DNA of 64,000 bases, taken from assembly GCA_003153505.1 (NCBI GenBank), contig PLZA01000074.1, positions 143,824 to 207,823 on the forward strand, given 5' to 3'. This stretch comes from Candidatus Dormiibacterota bacterium (GTDB taxonomy: Bacteria; Chloroflexota; Dormibacteria; Aeolococcales; Aeolococcaceae). The notes under the pieces are model-generated. The model worked only from the letters and a program-made list of their open reading frames with translations, was not told the DNA's origin and ran no database searches. The stretch's first letter is position 1. Each line of letters opens with the position of its first letter. Made by a program: the position numbers and the translations under genes. Below are positions 28,431-39,838 of the stretch, piece by piece.

Positions 28431-29375
28431 TCAGCCGCCGGAGCCGAACTGGTGGGCAACCTCGATGACCGCCGGGCCGAGCAGCACGATGAACAGGGTC
28501 GGGAAGATGCACCCGACCATCGGGAAGAGCATCTTGAGCGGCGCCTTCTGGCCCTGCTCCTCTGCGCGCTGACGGCGCTTGCGCCGGATCTCCTCTGACT
28601 GGATGCGGAGGACGTTGGCGACGCCAACCCCGAGCTGTTCGGACTGGATGATCGCCTGGATGAAGTTGCTCAGCTCCTCGACCTTGCACCGGCGTCCCAC
28701 ATCGTCGAGCGCCTCGAGACGTGGACGGCCGAGGCGCACCTCGTTGAGCATGATCGTGAGCTCTCGCGAGAATTCGTTGTTGTACTTGTCGACGACCCGA
28801 GTGAGCGCCGCATCGAAGCTGAGGCCAGCTTCCACGGAGATTGTCAGCAGGTCGAGCGCGCTCGGCAGGGCGAGCAGGATCTCCTTCTGACGCTTCTTGA
28901 TGCGTCGCGCGACCACCATCTGAGGCGCGAGGTAGCCGAGGATGAGGCCACCCAGCGGCACCACCGCGAAGAGCGGCATCGCAAGCGCGCCCAACAACGC
29001 CAGCGCGAGCCCGATCGCCGTGAAGAGCAGCATGGAGAGCAGCCGGAGAGCGAGGAACCCGGATGCGTTGAGCCCCCATGGGCGTCCCGCGAGGTTCAGC
29101 TTCTCCTGGAGGGCGTCGGTGCTCCCCTGACCCTGGTTGCGGTTGAGGCGATTGCCGACCTTGTCCAGGAATGGACGCACCACGCGGTCGAAGAGCGGGA
29201 GCGACATCTCGACTTCCGCGAGCGTTGCGGGCGCACGGCCGGCTTCGGCGAACTGGGCGAGGCGCGCTTCGAGCAGATCGCCCTGGCGCGGGGAGACCGA
29301 CATCGCCAGGCCGAAGGTGATGAGCAGAATGCCACCGCCGAGGGCGGCTGCAAGACCGATGGCAAGAAGGCTCAC
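28431..29375 (-). CDS. tadC: Type II secretion F-family protein, TadC-like
   Basis: LPSALDLLTISVEAGLSFDAALTRV...LGVGVANVLRIQSEEIRRKRRQRAEEQGQKAPLKMLFPM. Confidence 0.87.
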   Translation of the reverse strand: MSLLAIGLAAALGGGILLITFGLAMSVSPRQGDLLEARLAQFAEAGRAPATLAEVEMSLPLFDRVVRPFLDKVGNRLNRNQGQGSTDALQEKLNLAGRPWGLNASGFLALRLLSMLLFTAIGLALALLGALAMPLFAVVPLGGLILGYLAPQMVVARRIKKRQKEILLALPSALDLLTISVEAGLSFDAALTRVVDKYNNEFSRELTIMLNEVRLGRPRLEALDDVGRRCKVEELSNFIQAIIQSEQLGVGVANVLRIQSEEIRRKRRQRAEEQGQKAPLKMLFPMVGCIFPTLFIVLLGPAVIEVAHQFGSGG

Positions 29376-29376
29376 G

Positions 29377-30357
29377 TCAGACCTCGATCTTCACGATCTT
29401 CTGGATCGCGACCGCACCGACGGCGATCGAGAAGATCGCCATGCCGAGCATGATGTGACCGAGCGGGTCGGTGATCATCGGATCGAAATACGTCGGTGAG
29501 ATCAGCGCGAGAAAGCCCGCGAGCGCGATCGGCAGGATGGTGATGATCCAGCCCGACGCGCGCGCCTGCGCCGTCAGGGTCCTGATCTCGCCCTGGATGC
29601 GAACGCGTTCGCGAATCGTGAAGGCGATCGTGTCGAGGATCTCGGCCAGGTTGCCGCCGACCACGCGCTGGATCTGCACGGCGGTGACCATGAGGTCGAA
29701 GTCCTCGGACTTGTTGCGCACCACCATGTGGTTGAGCGCCTCGTCGACATTGATGCCGAGCGCGATCTCACGTGTCGCTCGGGCGAACTCTTCCGAAATC
29801 GGCGGGTTCGCGTTCTTCGCCACGGAGGCCAGCGCCTGCGCGAACGAGTGACCGGCTTTCAGCGCATTGCTCAGCAGCATCAGCGTGTCGCCGAGCTGAT
29901 TGTTGAACGCGCGGGTGCGCCGCTTCTGGCGGAACTTCAGGAAGAAGCCGCTGAGGAAGTACACGACGATGGGGCAGGGGATGAACGCGATCGGTGACCC
30001 GTAGCGGAAAGCGACGAGCAAGCCGACCAGGATGCCCAGACCGACGACGGCGAGGAGCCACTCCGACGACTTCAGCTTGAGGTCGGCCTTCTGGAGATCG
30101 TCCGCGAGCTTGCCGGTGTGCGACGTGCGCGAGAGCAGGGGGTTGAGGCCGCTGGTCAGCGCGTCGAGCAGGTCTCGCAGCGCGTTGCCCGTCTTGACCC
30201 GAGGAGGCGTGGTGACTACCACCGTATCGCCGCCGTACTGGTTCAGGCGCCGCGCCATCTCCCCAGCCTGGTTCTGCCCGCGGCTGAGGAGGAAGGCGAA
30301 GATCGAGAGGACTGCCGACGCGGCCAGGGCCGCTGCGACGACTGCGGCTGGCGTCAT
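29377..30357 (-). CDS. tadB: Type II secretion F-family protein, TadB-like
   Basis: LGDTLMLLSNALKAGHSFAQALASVAKNANPPISEEFARATREIALGINVDEALNHM; ATG at 30357. Confidence 0.87.
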   Translation of the reverse strand: MTPAAVVAAALAASAVLSIFAFLLSRGQNQAGEMARRLNQYGGDTVVVTTPPRVKTGNALRDLLDALTSGLNPLLSRTSHTGKLADDLQKADLKLKSSEWLLAVVGLGILVGLLVAFRYGSPIAFIPCPIVVYFLSGFFLKFRQKRRTRAFNNQLGDTLMLLSNALKAGHSFAQALASVAKNANPPISEEFARATREIALGINVDEALNHMVVRNKSEDFDLMVTAVQIQRVVGGNLAEILDTIAFTIRERVRIQGEIRTLTAQARASGWIITILPIALAGFLALISPTYFDPMITDPLGHIMLGMAIFSIAVGAVAIQKIVKIEV

Positions 30358-30362
30358 GTGTG

Positions 30363-31214
30363 TCAGCCGCCGAAGAGACTGTCCAGCGTGCCCGCGGTCA
30401 CGATGGTCTGCTTCACCGACGGGACGCTGATCGTTCCGGCCGGCTCGTAGTTCGGGGTGTAACCGGTTGCAGTGAGCTTGCCCCACTCAGACTGGGGACG
30501 AAGGACGTATTTGACAACGAACTCGTGGCCGTCGCCGATCACCAAACCGGAGAGCAACGGCGCCTCGGCGCGCGGGACTTCAACGAGGAGCACGTCCGAT
30601 GCGCCCGCACTGGTGGTCCCGGACGTCCCGACACGAAGCACGATGAGGTCCTGGAAGGTGTAGCGAATGCCCTGGGTGCCGTTGGTCGACATCACGAGCA
30701 TGTCGAGGTGGTCACCGGGCAGGATATAGAAGGCATCCGACACGAGCGCGCCCGTGAAGTTGTTCTGCTGCAAGGCGGTGAACGACGTCGGGATGGACGC
30801 GTTGGTGGGGATGGCCACTGCAACATAGCCCTTGGTGATCTGCGTCTCCACCGAGACGGCCGCCGAACCGGCCGCGCTGCTCGACGTGATCGAGAGCGCC
30901 GGAGTCGAGAAGAAGCCAGGAACCAGCGGAGTGTTGTTGGCGAGCGCGACCTGCGTGACCTTGCCGACAACGGCGACAGGATCGGTGTATGCATCGCCCG
31001 GCTTTGCCGCAGCCGGTACCTGGGTCACGAGGACCATCGCGGGTGTCAAGGTGGTGCCGGCGGGAATGCTGGTATCGGACACGACAACGCTGACTTCGTT
31101 CGCAGGTGCGTTCGAGCGCACCAGCAGCAGCACGGCAACCGCCGCCGCCGCAGCCAGCACGACTCCAAGAAGCAAGAAGATTCGGCTGTTCGGTTTGTTC
31201 GCCTGGATGGCCAC
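30363..31214 (-). CDS. cpaB: Flp pilus assembly protein CpaB (RcpC)
   Basis: SAF-like VSVVVSDTSIPAGTTLTPAMV...VTQVALANNTPLVPGFF. Confidence 0.83.
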   Translation of the reverse strand: MAIQANKPNSRIFLLLGVVLAAAAAVAVLLLVRSNAPANEVSVVVSDTSIPAGTTLTPAMVLVTQVPAAAKPGDAYTDPVAVVGKVTQVALANNTPLVPGFFSTPALSITSSSAAGSAAVSVETQITKGYVAVAIPTNASIPTSFTALQQNNFTGALVSDAFYILPGDHLDMLVMSTNGTQGIRYTFQDLIVLRVGTSGTTSAGASDVLLVEVPRAEAPLLSGLVIGDGHEFVVKYVLRPQSEWGKLTATGYTPNYEPAGTISVPSVKQTIVTAGTLDSLFGG

Positions 31215-31419
31215 CTGTTCTCCTCGGTTGTTCTCAGTGGGTGTCGGTCACGCTGTTGCGGCTACGCTGCATCCAGCTCAGCGATGCTGGCTCGGATGAC
31301 GGCCGCACTCGAGTGTGGATCGAATCGGCCCTGCCGTTCATCGCCTTTCGGTAACAAACGCATCGCACAGCGGACGAGCTTGGCGACGCAACATGTGACC
31401 AGGCGTTGTCCATGAACTG

Positions 31420-32979
31420 TTATTCGTCGAAACGACCATTGGCCTGAGCGCGCATCAACATCGCGAGAATGTCGTCTCGATATGGTGCGATGGTCACGAT
31501 CTTGCGGTACAGCTTGAGCGCGCCCTTGTCGTCATTGCGCAACCTGCGCAGCCTCGTGACGCGCTCCAGGTAGGAGACGGCAAGGTCGATGTCGTGATCG
31601 TCGATGCAGATGTCAGCGAGTCGCAGCAGCGGCGTCTCGTGCACGGGATCCGCGCGCGAGGCCGCGAGGTAGCAGCTCAACGCCGCGTTGCCCTTGCCAA
31701 GGGCGCGGCAGCGGTCGCCGGCGTCGAGCGCCAGCTCCGCGAGCGCGCGGCCGCCGACGTCGTTGGCGAGGCGCTGCAGCAGTGCTGCCGCCTCGTCGCA
31801 GCGCCGCCGCCGGAGCCGATCGTTGATCTCGAGGCGAGCCTCGACCACCTCAGGGTCGGTTTCGAATCGACTGTCCTCGGAGTCCGTGTCCGAGCTCAGC
31901 TCATGCGCCTGATCGGCATCGTCATCACGAAGGCGCCAGCCGCGCGCAGCAGCACCGCCGGGCGACTCGGGCACGATCGGTGCCGGGGCGGCAACTGACT
32001 CGGGTTCGGGCTCCGCGAACTCGGTGGTTTCGACCTCGTCGTTGGCGGCGTCGTCGATATCGAGCTGGGACGTGGCGTCGGCGTGCGCCGCGGGCTCGGA
32101 CGCCGACCGCTGGACCACCGCGAAATCAGCGAGGTCGCTCAGGTGAAAGCCGTCCTTCGGCTTGACGAACGAATCGGCGTCGTCGCCACTCGTCTCCGTG
32201 TGAGACGCATCGGATCCGTTCGAGCCCGGCGTCGCCGGTGCGGCGGCACCGTGGCCGTTGCTTTCGGACGCCGCCTTGTCGGCCTTTGACGCCGCGGCGC
32301 CGGTCCGCCGGAAGAGCGTGAACGCCGGCCGGGTCGCCGGTTCGGGGGAGGCTGCCGGCGCCGGATCCGTGTCGACGACTGCTTCCATGTCAGGCTCGGG
32401 GATGGGCGCAGCGTCGAAGTCCGCCGACTCGTCGGGCGACAGCTGGGCGTCGAGCTCTGCAAGCCCGGCCTCGACCCGATTGGCGGCCGCGGACGCCGCG
32501 GCGGGGTCGATCGCTGCCTGGGGAACGACTTCGGGCGCCGGTTCGCCCTCGGGCTCCGGCGCAGTCGTGGTCACCGAGGTGGGCTCGGCGACCGTCTTGA
32601 CATGGCCGTTACGTCCGAGCGCAGCGACCTCCTCCGCGCCGATGAGCGCGGTGTCGCTCTGCGGGTGCCCGTTGGCCCCGTCGCGGCGGAGAGGCGGCTC
32701 GGGCAGGGCGTCGAGCGAGAGCAGGTACTCGTACACCGCCCGCTGGAGGCGTCTCGTCAGAAAGTACAGCTCCTCAGCCGGAAGCGAATCCGCTGCGGCC
32801 GCCGTGACCTCGCTGACCACTCTCAGAAGGGACTGCTCGTCGAGGCGTTCGTCGATCACGGCAGCTTCGAGACCGTTCTCGAGGAATTCCGGGAGTGAGT
32901 CGAGGCCAGGCGCCAGGGCGGACGCGGCGTCGAGCCAGCCCTGACGCAGGATCTCCACGTTGGTTGTAGTCATGGTCAT
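31420..32979 (-). CDS. Acidic, disordered hypothetical protein with C-terminal TPR-like helices
   Basis: Central Ala/Pro/Glu-rich region; C-terminal CDEAAALLQRLANDVG...NAALSCYLAASRADPVHETPLLRLADI; ATG at 32979. Confidence 0.7.
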   Translation of the reverse strand: MTMTTTNVEILRQGWLDAASALAPGLDSLPEFLENGLEAAVIDERLDEQSLLRVVSEVTAAAADSLPAEELYFLTRRLQRAVYEYLLSLDALPEPPLRRDGANGHPQSDTALIGAEEVAALGRNGHVKTVAEPTSVTTTAPEPEGEPAPEVVPQAAIDPAAASAAANRVEAGLAELDAQLSPDESADFDAAPIPEPDMEAVVDTDPAPAASPEPATRPAFTLFRRTGAAASKADKAASESNGHGAAAPATPGSNGSDASHTETSGDDADSFVKPKDGFHLSDLADFAVVQRSASEPAAHADATSQLDIDDAANDEVETTEFAEPEPESVAAPAPIVPESPGGAAARGWRLRDDDADQAHELSSDTDSEDSRFETDPEVVEARLEINDRLRRRRCDEAAALLQRLANDVGGRALAELALDAGDRCRALGKGNAALSCYLAASRADPVHETPLLRLADICIDDHDIDLAVSYLERVTRLRRLRNDDKGALKLYRKIVTIAPYRDDILAMLMRAQANGRFDE

Positions 32980-33074
32980 GCGCTGCGGCCAATTGTGGTC
33001 GGCACTGACCCCGGTCTCTGGCACCATGGCGCAACGACTCTGTGACCGCTCGTCATACAGGGGAGACACTTTCG

Positions 33075-33965
33075 GTGACAGCCATCGTGGTCGACGGTTT
33101 GCGCAAGTCCTACGGCTCGGTCGACGCCGTCCGCGGGATCAGTTTCACGGTGGAGGAGGGTGAGGTCTTCGGGCTCCTCGGTCCGAACGGCGCGGGCAAG
33201 ACCACCACCATCGAGATCCTCGAGGGCTACCGCACTCGCGATGCGGGAGACGTCACGGTGCTCGGGATCGACCCGCATGGGGGAGGCAGGAAGCTCCGCG
33301 AACGTGTCGGTCTCGTGCTCCAGGAGGCGGCGGTGCCGCCGATGCTCTCGGTCACCGAGCTTGTCGAGCTGTATCGCGGCTACTACCCCGCGCCGCGCCC
33401 GGCAGCCGAGATCATCGCGCTGGTCGGGTTGACGGAGAAGGCCGGTGAACGAGTCCGAAAGCTCTCGGGGGGCCAGCAGCGCCGCCTTGACGTTGCCCTG
33501 GGCCTGGTCGGCGACCCGGAGCTGATCTTCCTCGACGAGCCGACGACGGGCTTCGATCCGTCCGCTCGCCGCGCCGCCTGGGAGGTGGTGCGCAACATGC
33601 GAACACTGGGGAAGACGATCGTGCTCACCACCCATTACATGGATGAGGCGCAATACCTCGCCGACCGCATCTGCGTCATCGCGGCAGGAAAGGTGGTCGC
33701 TCAGGGCACGCCGGAGACGCTCCGGGCCGGGACCGATCAGCTGACCCACATCCGCTTCGAGCTCCCCGACGGCGTGGCGGCCACTGCGCTGCCACTCAAG
33801 GTGAGCATGGATGAGGGTTTCGTGTTGATCGAGACGGCGACTCCGACCCGGACGCTCAGCGATCTGACCACCTGGGCGGTGGCGCAGGGACTCGAGCTGC
33901 CCAATCTCGAGGTCACCCGCCCGTCACTCGAAGATGTCTACCTGGAGCTGACCAAAATTGAGTAG
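33075..33965 (+). CDS. ABC transporter ATP-binding protein
   Basis: GLLGPNGAGKTTTIEIL, LSGGQQRRLDVALGLVGDPELIFLDEPTTGFDP; GTG start at 33075. Confidence 0.92.
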   Translation: MTAIVVDGLRKSYGSVDAVRGISFTVEEGEVFGLLGPNGAGKTTTIEILEGYRTRDAGDVTVLGIDPHGGGRKLRERVGLVLQEAAVPPMLSVTELVELYRGYYPAPRPAAEIIALVGLTEKAGERVRKLSGGQQRRLDVALGLVGDPELIFLDEPTTGFDPSARRAAWEVVRNMRTLGKTIVLTTHYMDEAQYLADRICVIAAGKVVAQGTPETLRAGTDQLTHIRFELPDGVAATALPLKVSMDEGFVLIETATPTRTLSDLTTWAVAQGLELPNLEVTRPSLEDVYLELTKIE

Positions 33966-34731
33966 CACCGGCATCGCGTTGCGCCAGGTCGGGTTCGAGC
34001 AGCGGTCGTTCTGGCGCAACCCCGCAAGTGCCTTCTTCGCGTTCCTCTTCCCGATCATCTTCCTGGTCGTGTTTGCAACGCTGTTCAAGGGTCAGACGGT
34101 GCAGATCGGCGCGGTGAAGACGTCGTACGACGACTACTACATCCCGGCGCTCGTCGCCTTCGGTGTCATGGGCGCGTGCTTCACCAACATCTCGATCACG
34201 CTCTCGCTGCGCCGCGACAACGGCATCCTCAAGCGCCTTCGCGGGACGCCCCTCCCACCGTGGGCGTTCATCGCGGGTGTCGTCGGCTCATCGATCATCG
34301 TCAGCATCGTGCTGGCGTTGCTCACCACGGGGTTCGGCATCCTCGTCTATGGGGTCCATGTTCCTCAGCACATCGGCGCAGCAGCCGCCTCCATCGGAGT
34401 TGGTGCGCTCGCGTTCTGTGCGCTCGGTATGGCGATGACCATCGCGATTCCCAATGCGGAGGCCGCGCCCGCGATCGTCAACGGCGTGTTTCTGCCGATC
34501 GTCTTCATCTCGGGAACCTTCTTTCCCGTCCCCTCGTCATCGGTGCTCGCGCAGATCGCCGAGTGGTTTCCCGTGCGCCATTTCATCGACGCGATGTTCA
34601 CCGCTTTCGACCCGGCGCACCAATCCGCGAGTGGCTTCAACGGCACGGATCTCCTCATTATGGCGGCGTGGGGTGCCGGCGCCGTGGTGCTCTCGGTGTT
34701 GCGCTTCCGCTGGGAGCCGCGCAAGAGCTGA
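33958..34731 (+). CDS. ABC-2 type transporter permease
   Basis: Polytopic; LRRDNGILKRLRGTPLPPWAFIAG; overlaps ATPase gene. Confidence 0.88.
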   Translation: MSSTGIALRQVGFEQRSFWRNPASAFFAFLFPIIFLVVFATLFKGQTVQIGAVKTSYDDYYIPALVAFGVMGACFTNISITLSLRRDNGILKRLRGTPLPPWAFIAGVVGSSIIVSIVLALLTTGFGILVYGVHVPQHIGAAAASIGVGALAFCALGMAMTIAIPNAEAAPAIVNGVFLPIVFISGTFFPVPSSSVLAQIAEWFPVRHFIDAMFTAFDPAHQSASGFNGTDLLIMAAWGAGAVVLSVLRFRWEPRKS

Positions 34732-34745
34732 GCTCAGCGACGACG

Positions 34746-35372
34746 CTAGGCCACGCCCGGCGGCAGCTCATTCTTCGTTTGCAGAGCGGCCAGGACGAGC
34801 GCGTCGTCGAGCCGCGTCCCGCCATAACGACCGCGCGCGACGATGATGTTCACAAGGTTGCCGACGCGCCATACCACGGTGATCTCCACCGCCTGCAGCC
34901 CACCCGCCGTGGTGCGGATCACGCTGATCGAGTGGGCCTCGTCGCCGAGCGGACCGGTGGACGCCGCGACCGCTCCGACAATCGCGTCGAGCTGCCGGAC
35001 GTTTGCGCTGTAAGCGCTCGAGGCTCCGCTCACCCCGGCAAAGCGCTCGGCTGTCGCCACGACGTCAATCGGCCCATTGCTGGTGCTGAAATCGACATCG
35101 CGCTGATACTCGACGCGGGCGGCGCTCTGCAGGCCGTCATGCGCGAGAGCGGACGCAATCGCAGGGTCGCCGGCCGCAAGGCCGGCCGCACTGACGTGCG
35201 TTGCGGGAGTCGTCACGGTGAAATCCGGTGCGACCAGCTGATCGATCGTGATCAGGGCGTTGAGCGGGTCAGCCGACGACAGGAACTGCGAGTCGATGCC
35301 GCACCCGGTGAGCGCGACCACCATCGCCACCGGGGCGAGAATGCGGGGCATCCACACGGCAACGCGACGCAT
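34746..35372 (-). CDS. Putative lipoprotein, hypothetical
   Basis: MRRVAVWMPRILAPVAMVVALTGCGIDSQ lipobox-like LTGC. Confidence 0.75.
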   Translation of the reverse strand: MRRVAVWMPRILAPVAMVVALTGCGIDSQFLSSADPLNALITIDQLVAPDFTVTTPATHVSAAGLAAGDPAIASALAHDGLQSAARVEYQRDVDFSTSNGPIDVVATAERFAGVSGASSAYSANVRQLDAIVGAVAASTGPLGDEAHSISVIRTTAGGLQAVEITVVWRVGNLVNIIVARGRYGGTRLDDALVLAALQTKNELPPGVA

Positions 35373-35378
35373 CGAGCG

Positions 35379-37864
35379 CTACTCGTGTCGCAGAGCGCTG
35401 AGCACCGAGGTTCGCACCGCTCTGCGAGCTGGACCGATGGTTGCGACGACCGCCGCCAGGACCACCACGAGGACGAGCAAGAGAACCGTCTCGAGTGGAA
35501 ACACGAATCCTGGGGCGAAGGTGGACGTGGTGCTGGCCTGCAGCATCGGTACTGCGATGAGACACCCTGCGGCCACGCCGATCAGTGTTGCCGCGCCGGC
35601 CAGAAGACCGGCTTCGGTGAGCACCCTGCGCATCGCCTGGCGGCTGCCGAGGCCGACCGCGCGCAGCAGCGCCAGCTCGCGGGTCCCCTGGCGGACGTTG
35701 ACGAGCAGCGTGTTGACGACCGCGAGCATGGCGATGATCACCGAGATGATCGCGATCGCGATCACGAGCCCGATCGAATGCTGGAGTGCGTCGCGGGCAT
35801 CGCCTTCGATGACGCTCACCGGAACCGCCTGCATGCCGTAGCTCGCAGCGGTCGCGGCGACCGCGGTCGCGGATCCGTGCGTGGTGAGCACGAGATCGTC
35901 GAACCCGTCGGCGGTGGTGCCGAAGTACGTTCGCGCGAGATCGTCCGCCATGACCAGGCTCTCGCCACCATCGCCGGCAGGGAAGGAGTGACTGACCACC
36001 CCCACAACCGTGAAGTACACGACGCCCTTCTGCGTCTGGACCGGCAGCTGCGACCCGACGACCCAACCGGTCGCCGTTGCCAGTCCCGCGGGCTCGAGGA
36101 AGCTCGGCCCGTTCTCGAGGGCGTGCAGTGCCGCTGTGCGATCGCCGGAGACGACGTCGAGGCCGCCGAGCGACGCGTAGACGCCAGGGTCGATCGCCGC
36201 GACACCCTCGGCCGCGCCGGCGACGTTTTCAGAGAGCAAGCGCAGCGGGGTCGCCTGAGCGACGCCCGGGCTACGCCCGATTGCAGCCATCACCTGGTCG
36301 TTCTGAGTCACGGGGCTCGTCACGACGGTATCCCCGGCGAAGAGCTGGGAGACCCAAGTGTCGCTCGCGGACAGCGCGCCGGCGCTCAGAACGCTGACCC
36401 CGACGGCGGTTGCCACCGCGAGCGCCAGGCCGGCGGTTGTCATCGCGGTTCGGTTGCGGGCCCGAATGAGATGTGCGGCTCCGGGTTGCGCGCCGGTGAC
36501 GAACGGTGAGATGGCGAGCGCGATCAGGCTGATGACCAGCGGGGCGATCAGCGGCAGGGCGACCACGAGCCCGAGCAGCAGCGCGACGACGCCGGCGGCA
36601 ACCAGCCCGCTTGCGGTGCTGAGGAAGCAGAGGGCCGCGATCACCAGGAGGACGGGGCTCGCCGTGCGCAGCAGGACACTCGCTCGCTGATGTTCCCCGA
36701 TCGGATGGGGTCGCAAGGCATCGAGGATGGGGAGGCGCGCCGCGGCGAACAGCGGCAGGAGTCCACCGACCAGCGCCGCTCCGAGCCCAGCGACGATGGC
36801 GGCGATCACCTCGCCGGCCTGCGGCATGAGGGATGGAGCGGCGAGGTCCGCGGGTGACAGGCCGTTGTTGAAAAGTGTGCCCAGGATGAGGCCGGCGGCA
36901 ACGCCGACCGGGACGGCTGCGACGGCGACGGTCGCAACCTCCGCCCCGAACAGCCGGAAGACCTGGCGCGACGACGCCCCGGCGGCCCTGAGCAGGCCGA
37001 TCTCGCGGCGGCGCTCATAGGCTGCCAGGGCGGCGCTGTTGGCCGTGACCCCCGCGCCGACGATGAGGCTCAGCACCGTCGCGAGCGCGAGGAGCGGCTG
37101 GAGGTCCTGAAGCGGCGCCGCCGCGCCTGCGCGCGGGTCGTACGTCGTGACCGCCGAGCCGAGCTTGGCATGGACCTCGCTCGCGACGGCGGAGACCGTC
37201 GCGCCGGGGCCGAAGCGCAGCGCCACCAAGGGCGTGCGCAGCCCCAGGCCGAATGGCCCGAGCATCGCCGCGTCATCCACGAATACCGCGTCGTGGGTGA
37301 AGGACGGTCCTGCGCCCGTGCCCGACGTGAAGCCGACGACGGCGAAGAGGTCCGGCCCGGTCGCGGTGATCATCTGAATCTGCTGGCCGATTGCGATCGG
37401 GAAGGTGCGGCCGCTCGTCAGCGCCGTGCTCAAACCCTTGTCGATGGCCACCTCCGAGGTGCTGCCCGGATGCGGCAGGCGGCCTGCGATGACCGAGACG
37501 CTCCGCAGTGCCGCGCTCGAGTCCTGGAGGCCGACCAAGGTTACGGTGTCTCCCTCGAGCCCACTCCCTGCGGGCCCGGCGGTCACCTGCTTCTCATAGA
37601 GCGGCACCGCCTGCACGACGCCTGGGAGATCCGCGAGGGTGGTGACCTGCGCGGGGGCCAGACCGGAGCCGCTGTCCACACGGACGTCGAGCGATGACGC
37701 GCCGGCCTGCTGCAGCTGGGCTTCGCTTGCCTGCACCGTCAGACCCTGGATCGCGATCTGGACGGCGAGCACCACGGCGATACCGAGCGCAACCGCGCAC
37801 GAGGTGAGCGCGCTGCGTAGCGGACGTGCCCGGATGGCGCGAAGCGCCATGAGCCAGAGGTCGC

Positions 37865-37868
<4 letters not shown>
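35379..37868 (-). CDS. FtsX-like/MacB-type ABC transporter permease
   Basis: 829 aa; two FtsX-like blocks (GLLRAAGASSRQVFRLFGAEV; LALLRAVGLGSRQAMRRVLTEAGLL). Confidence 0.88.
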
Positions 37869-38575
<707 letters not shown>

Positions 38576-38723
38576 GCCTCGAATTGCTTCGCGCGGCGGC
38601 CGGCTGACCCGGTAGACCTTGTGGAGGCCTGTGGCGACAAGGATGCTGCCATCGAGGTCGCCCGCAGACGCTTCGACGGTGCTGAGCTGAGTCAGAGTGC
38701 TGGGCCCTTGAGAAAGTGTGGGA

Positions 38724-39644
38724 TTAGAGCGTCAGGAACGCTTCGAGGACGGATTCGATCGTGTTCGGGAACAGACCTTCGTACTGATTCACGGGTGGGG
38801 CAGGAACGTTCTGCGGCAGGCTGCCAACCGGGATTACCAACGGCGTCTGCAGCGGGGTGGTTGGGAGCGGTGCCGCGGTTGCGGGACCAACGCCCGGGGC
38901 GGCCGGCGCGGGGGAGTTGCGGGTCGGCGGCTTTGGGGATGGCGTGCGTCGCGGTGGCGATGAGACGCCGACCTGCGCGAACTCCTCGCTGAACATCCAG
39001 ACGTTTGGCTCGCTGCCGACACCAGTCCAGTTCACACCGGGCGCGCTCTCATCGGAGCCGACACCCATCTCGGTGTAGCTGCTGCCGAGGATGTTGGATC
39101 GATGGTCGCTGCTGTTCATGAAGGCGCTGTTGATGTAGCTGGCAGGGCTGGAAGAGCCGGTTTCCCATCCGATGTTCTCACCCGCCGACTGGTAGCGAAC
39201 GCCGAATGCCTGCATCATCGAGAAGACAAGTTCGCCGCAGCCGAGGATCGGATGCGCGAAGTAGTTGCGCCTGATCATGTCATCGGACCGCCCGTATACC
39301 TGGACGCCCCTGCAGTTGTAGGGGGCGCCCTCACCGATGTTCTGGAGCGTCCCGCTGGCGATCAGCGAATGCACGCCGTTGCTGGTCCGGTCCTGGTTGG
39401 TCAGCGAAAACAGCTGCGAGTCCTCACTGGCGTTGGCGCTCGCGACGCCGGTGGTGCCGGCGAGATGGAGCACCGCCAGCCCGCATGCCGCGACGAGCCC
39501 GGCAGTCATCACGATGGGGCGGATCGCCCGCCGGAGGCGCCGGCTGGGCTGGCGCGCCGCGGTCGCCAGGTCGATCGTGGTCCGCACCGCAGCGGCAGTC
39601 CGGAGCACGTCGTCCCACGCCAAGGGCAGCGGCCGACGTTCCAT
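38724..39644 (-). CDS. CAP/SCP-domain protein, membrane-anchored
   Basis: LFSLTNQDRTSNGVHSL...SAGENIGW...AFMNSSDHRSNILGSSYTEMGVG; hydrophobic N-terminal segment. Confidence 0.85.
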   Translation of the reverse strand: MERRPLPLAWDDVLRTAAAVRTTIDLATAARQPSRRLRRAIRPIVMTAGLVAACGLAVLHLAGTTGVASANASEDSQLFSLTNQDRTSNGVHSLIASGTLQNIGEGAPYNCRGVQVYGRSDDMIRRNYFAHPILGCGELVFSMMQAFGVRYQSAGENIGWETGSSSPASYINSAFMNSSDHRSNILGSSYTEMGVGSDESAPGVNWTGVGSEPNVWMFSEEFAQVGVSSPPRRTPSPKPPTRNSPAPAAPGVGPATAAPLPTTPLQTPLVIPVGSLPQNVPAPPVNQYEGLFPNTIESVLEAFLTL

Positions 39645-39838
39645 ACGGCGTTCCTTCAGGTGAAATCGCAGCTGACTATGATCGACCCGTTCCGGCCGGT
39701 CCCTATCAAACCCCCTCAGAGCCCCTGGGACGCTGCTTCGACAGGATCGTTGCACCGTTCACGGTTCATCCCGGGGATGCTTGATCCAGCCTCCGAGCAG
39801 GTATTCCAACGCGATCACACGAGGTGGTTTGAGCTCTC

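Noticed and set aside
34176-36509. 777-aa plus-strand ORF
   Set aside because: Antisense shadow of the ABC permease and FtsX-like gene in a high-GC genome; Arg/His/Asp-rich composition, no domain motifs
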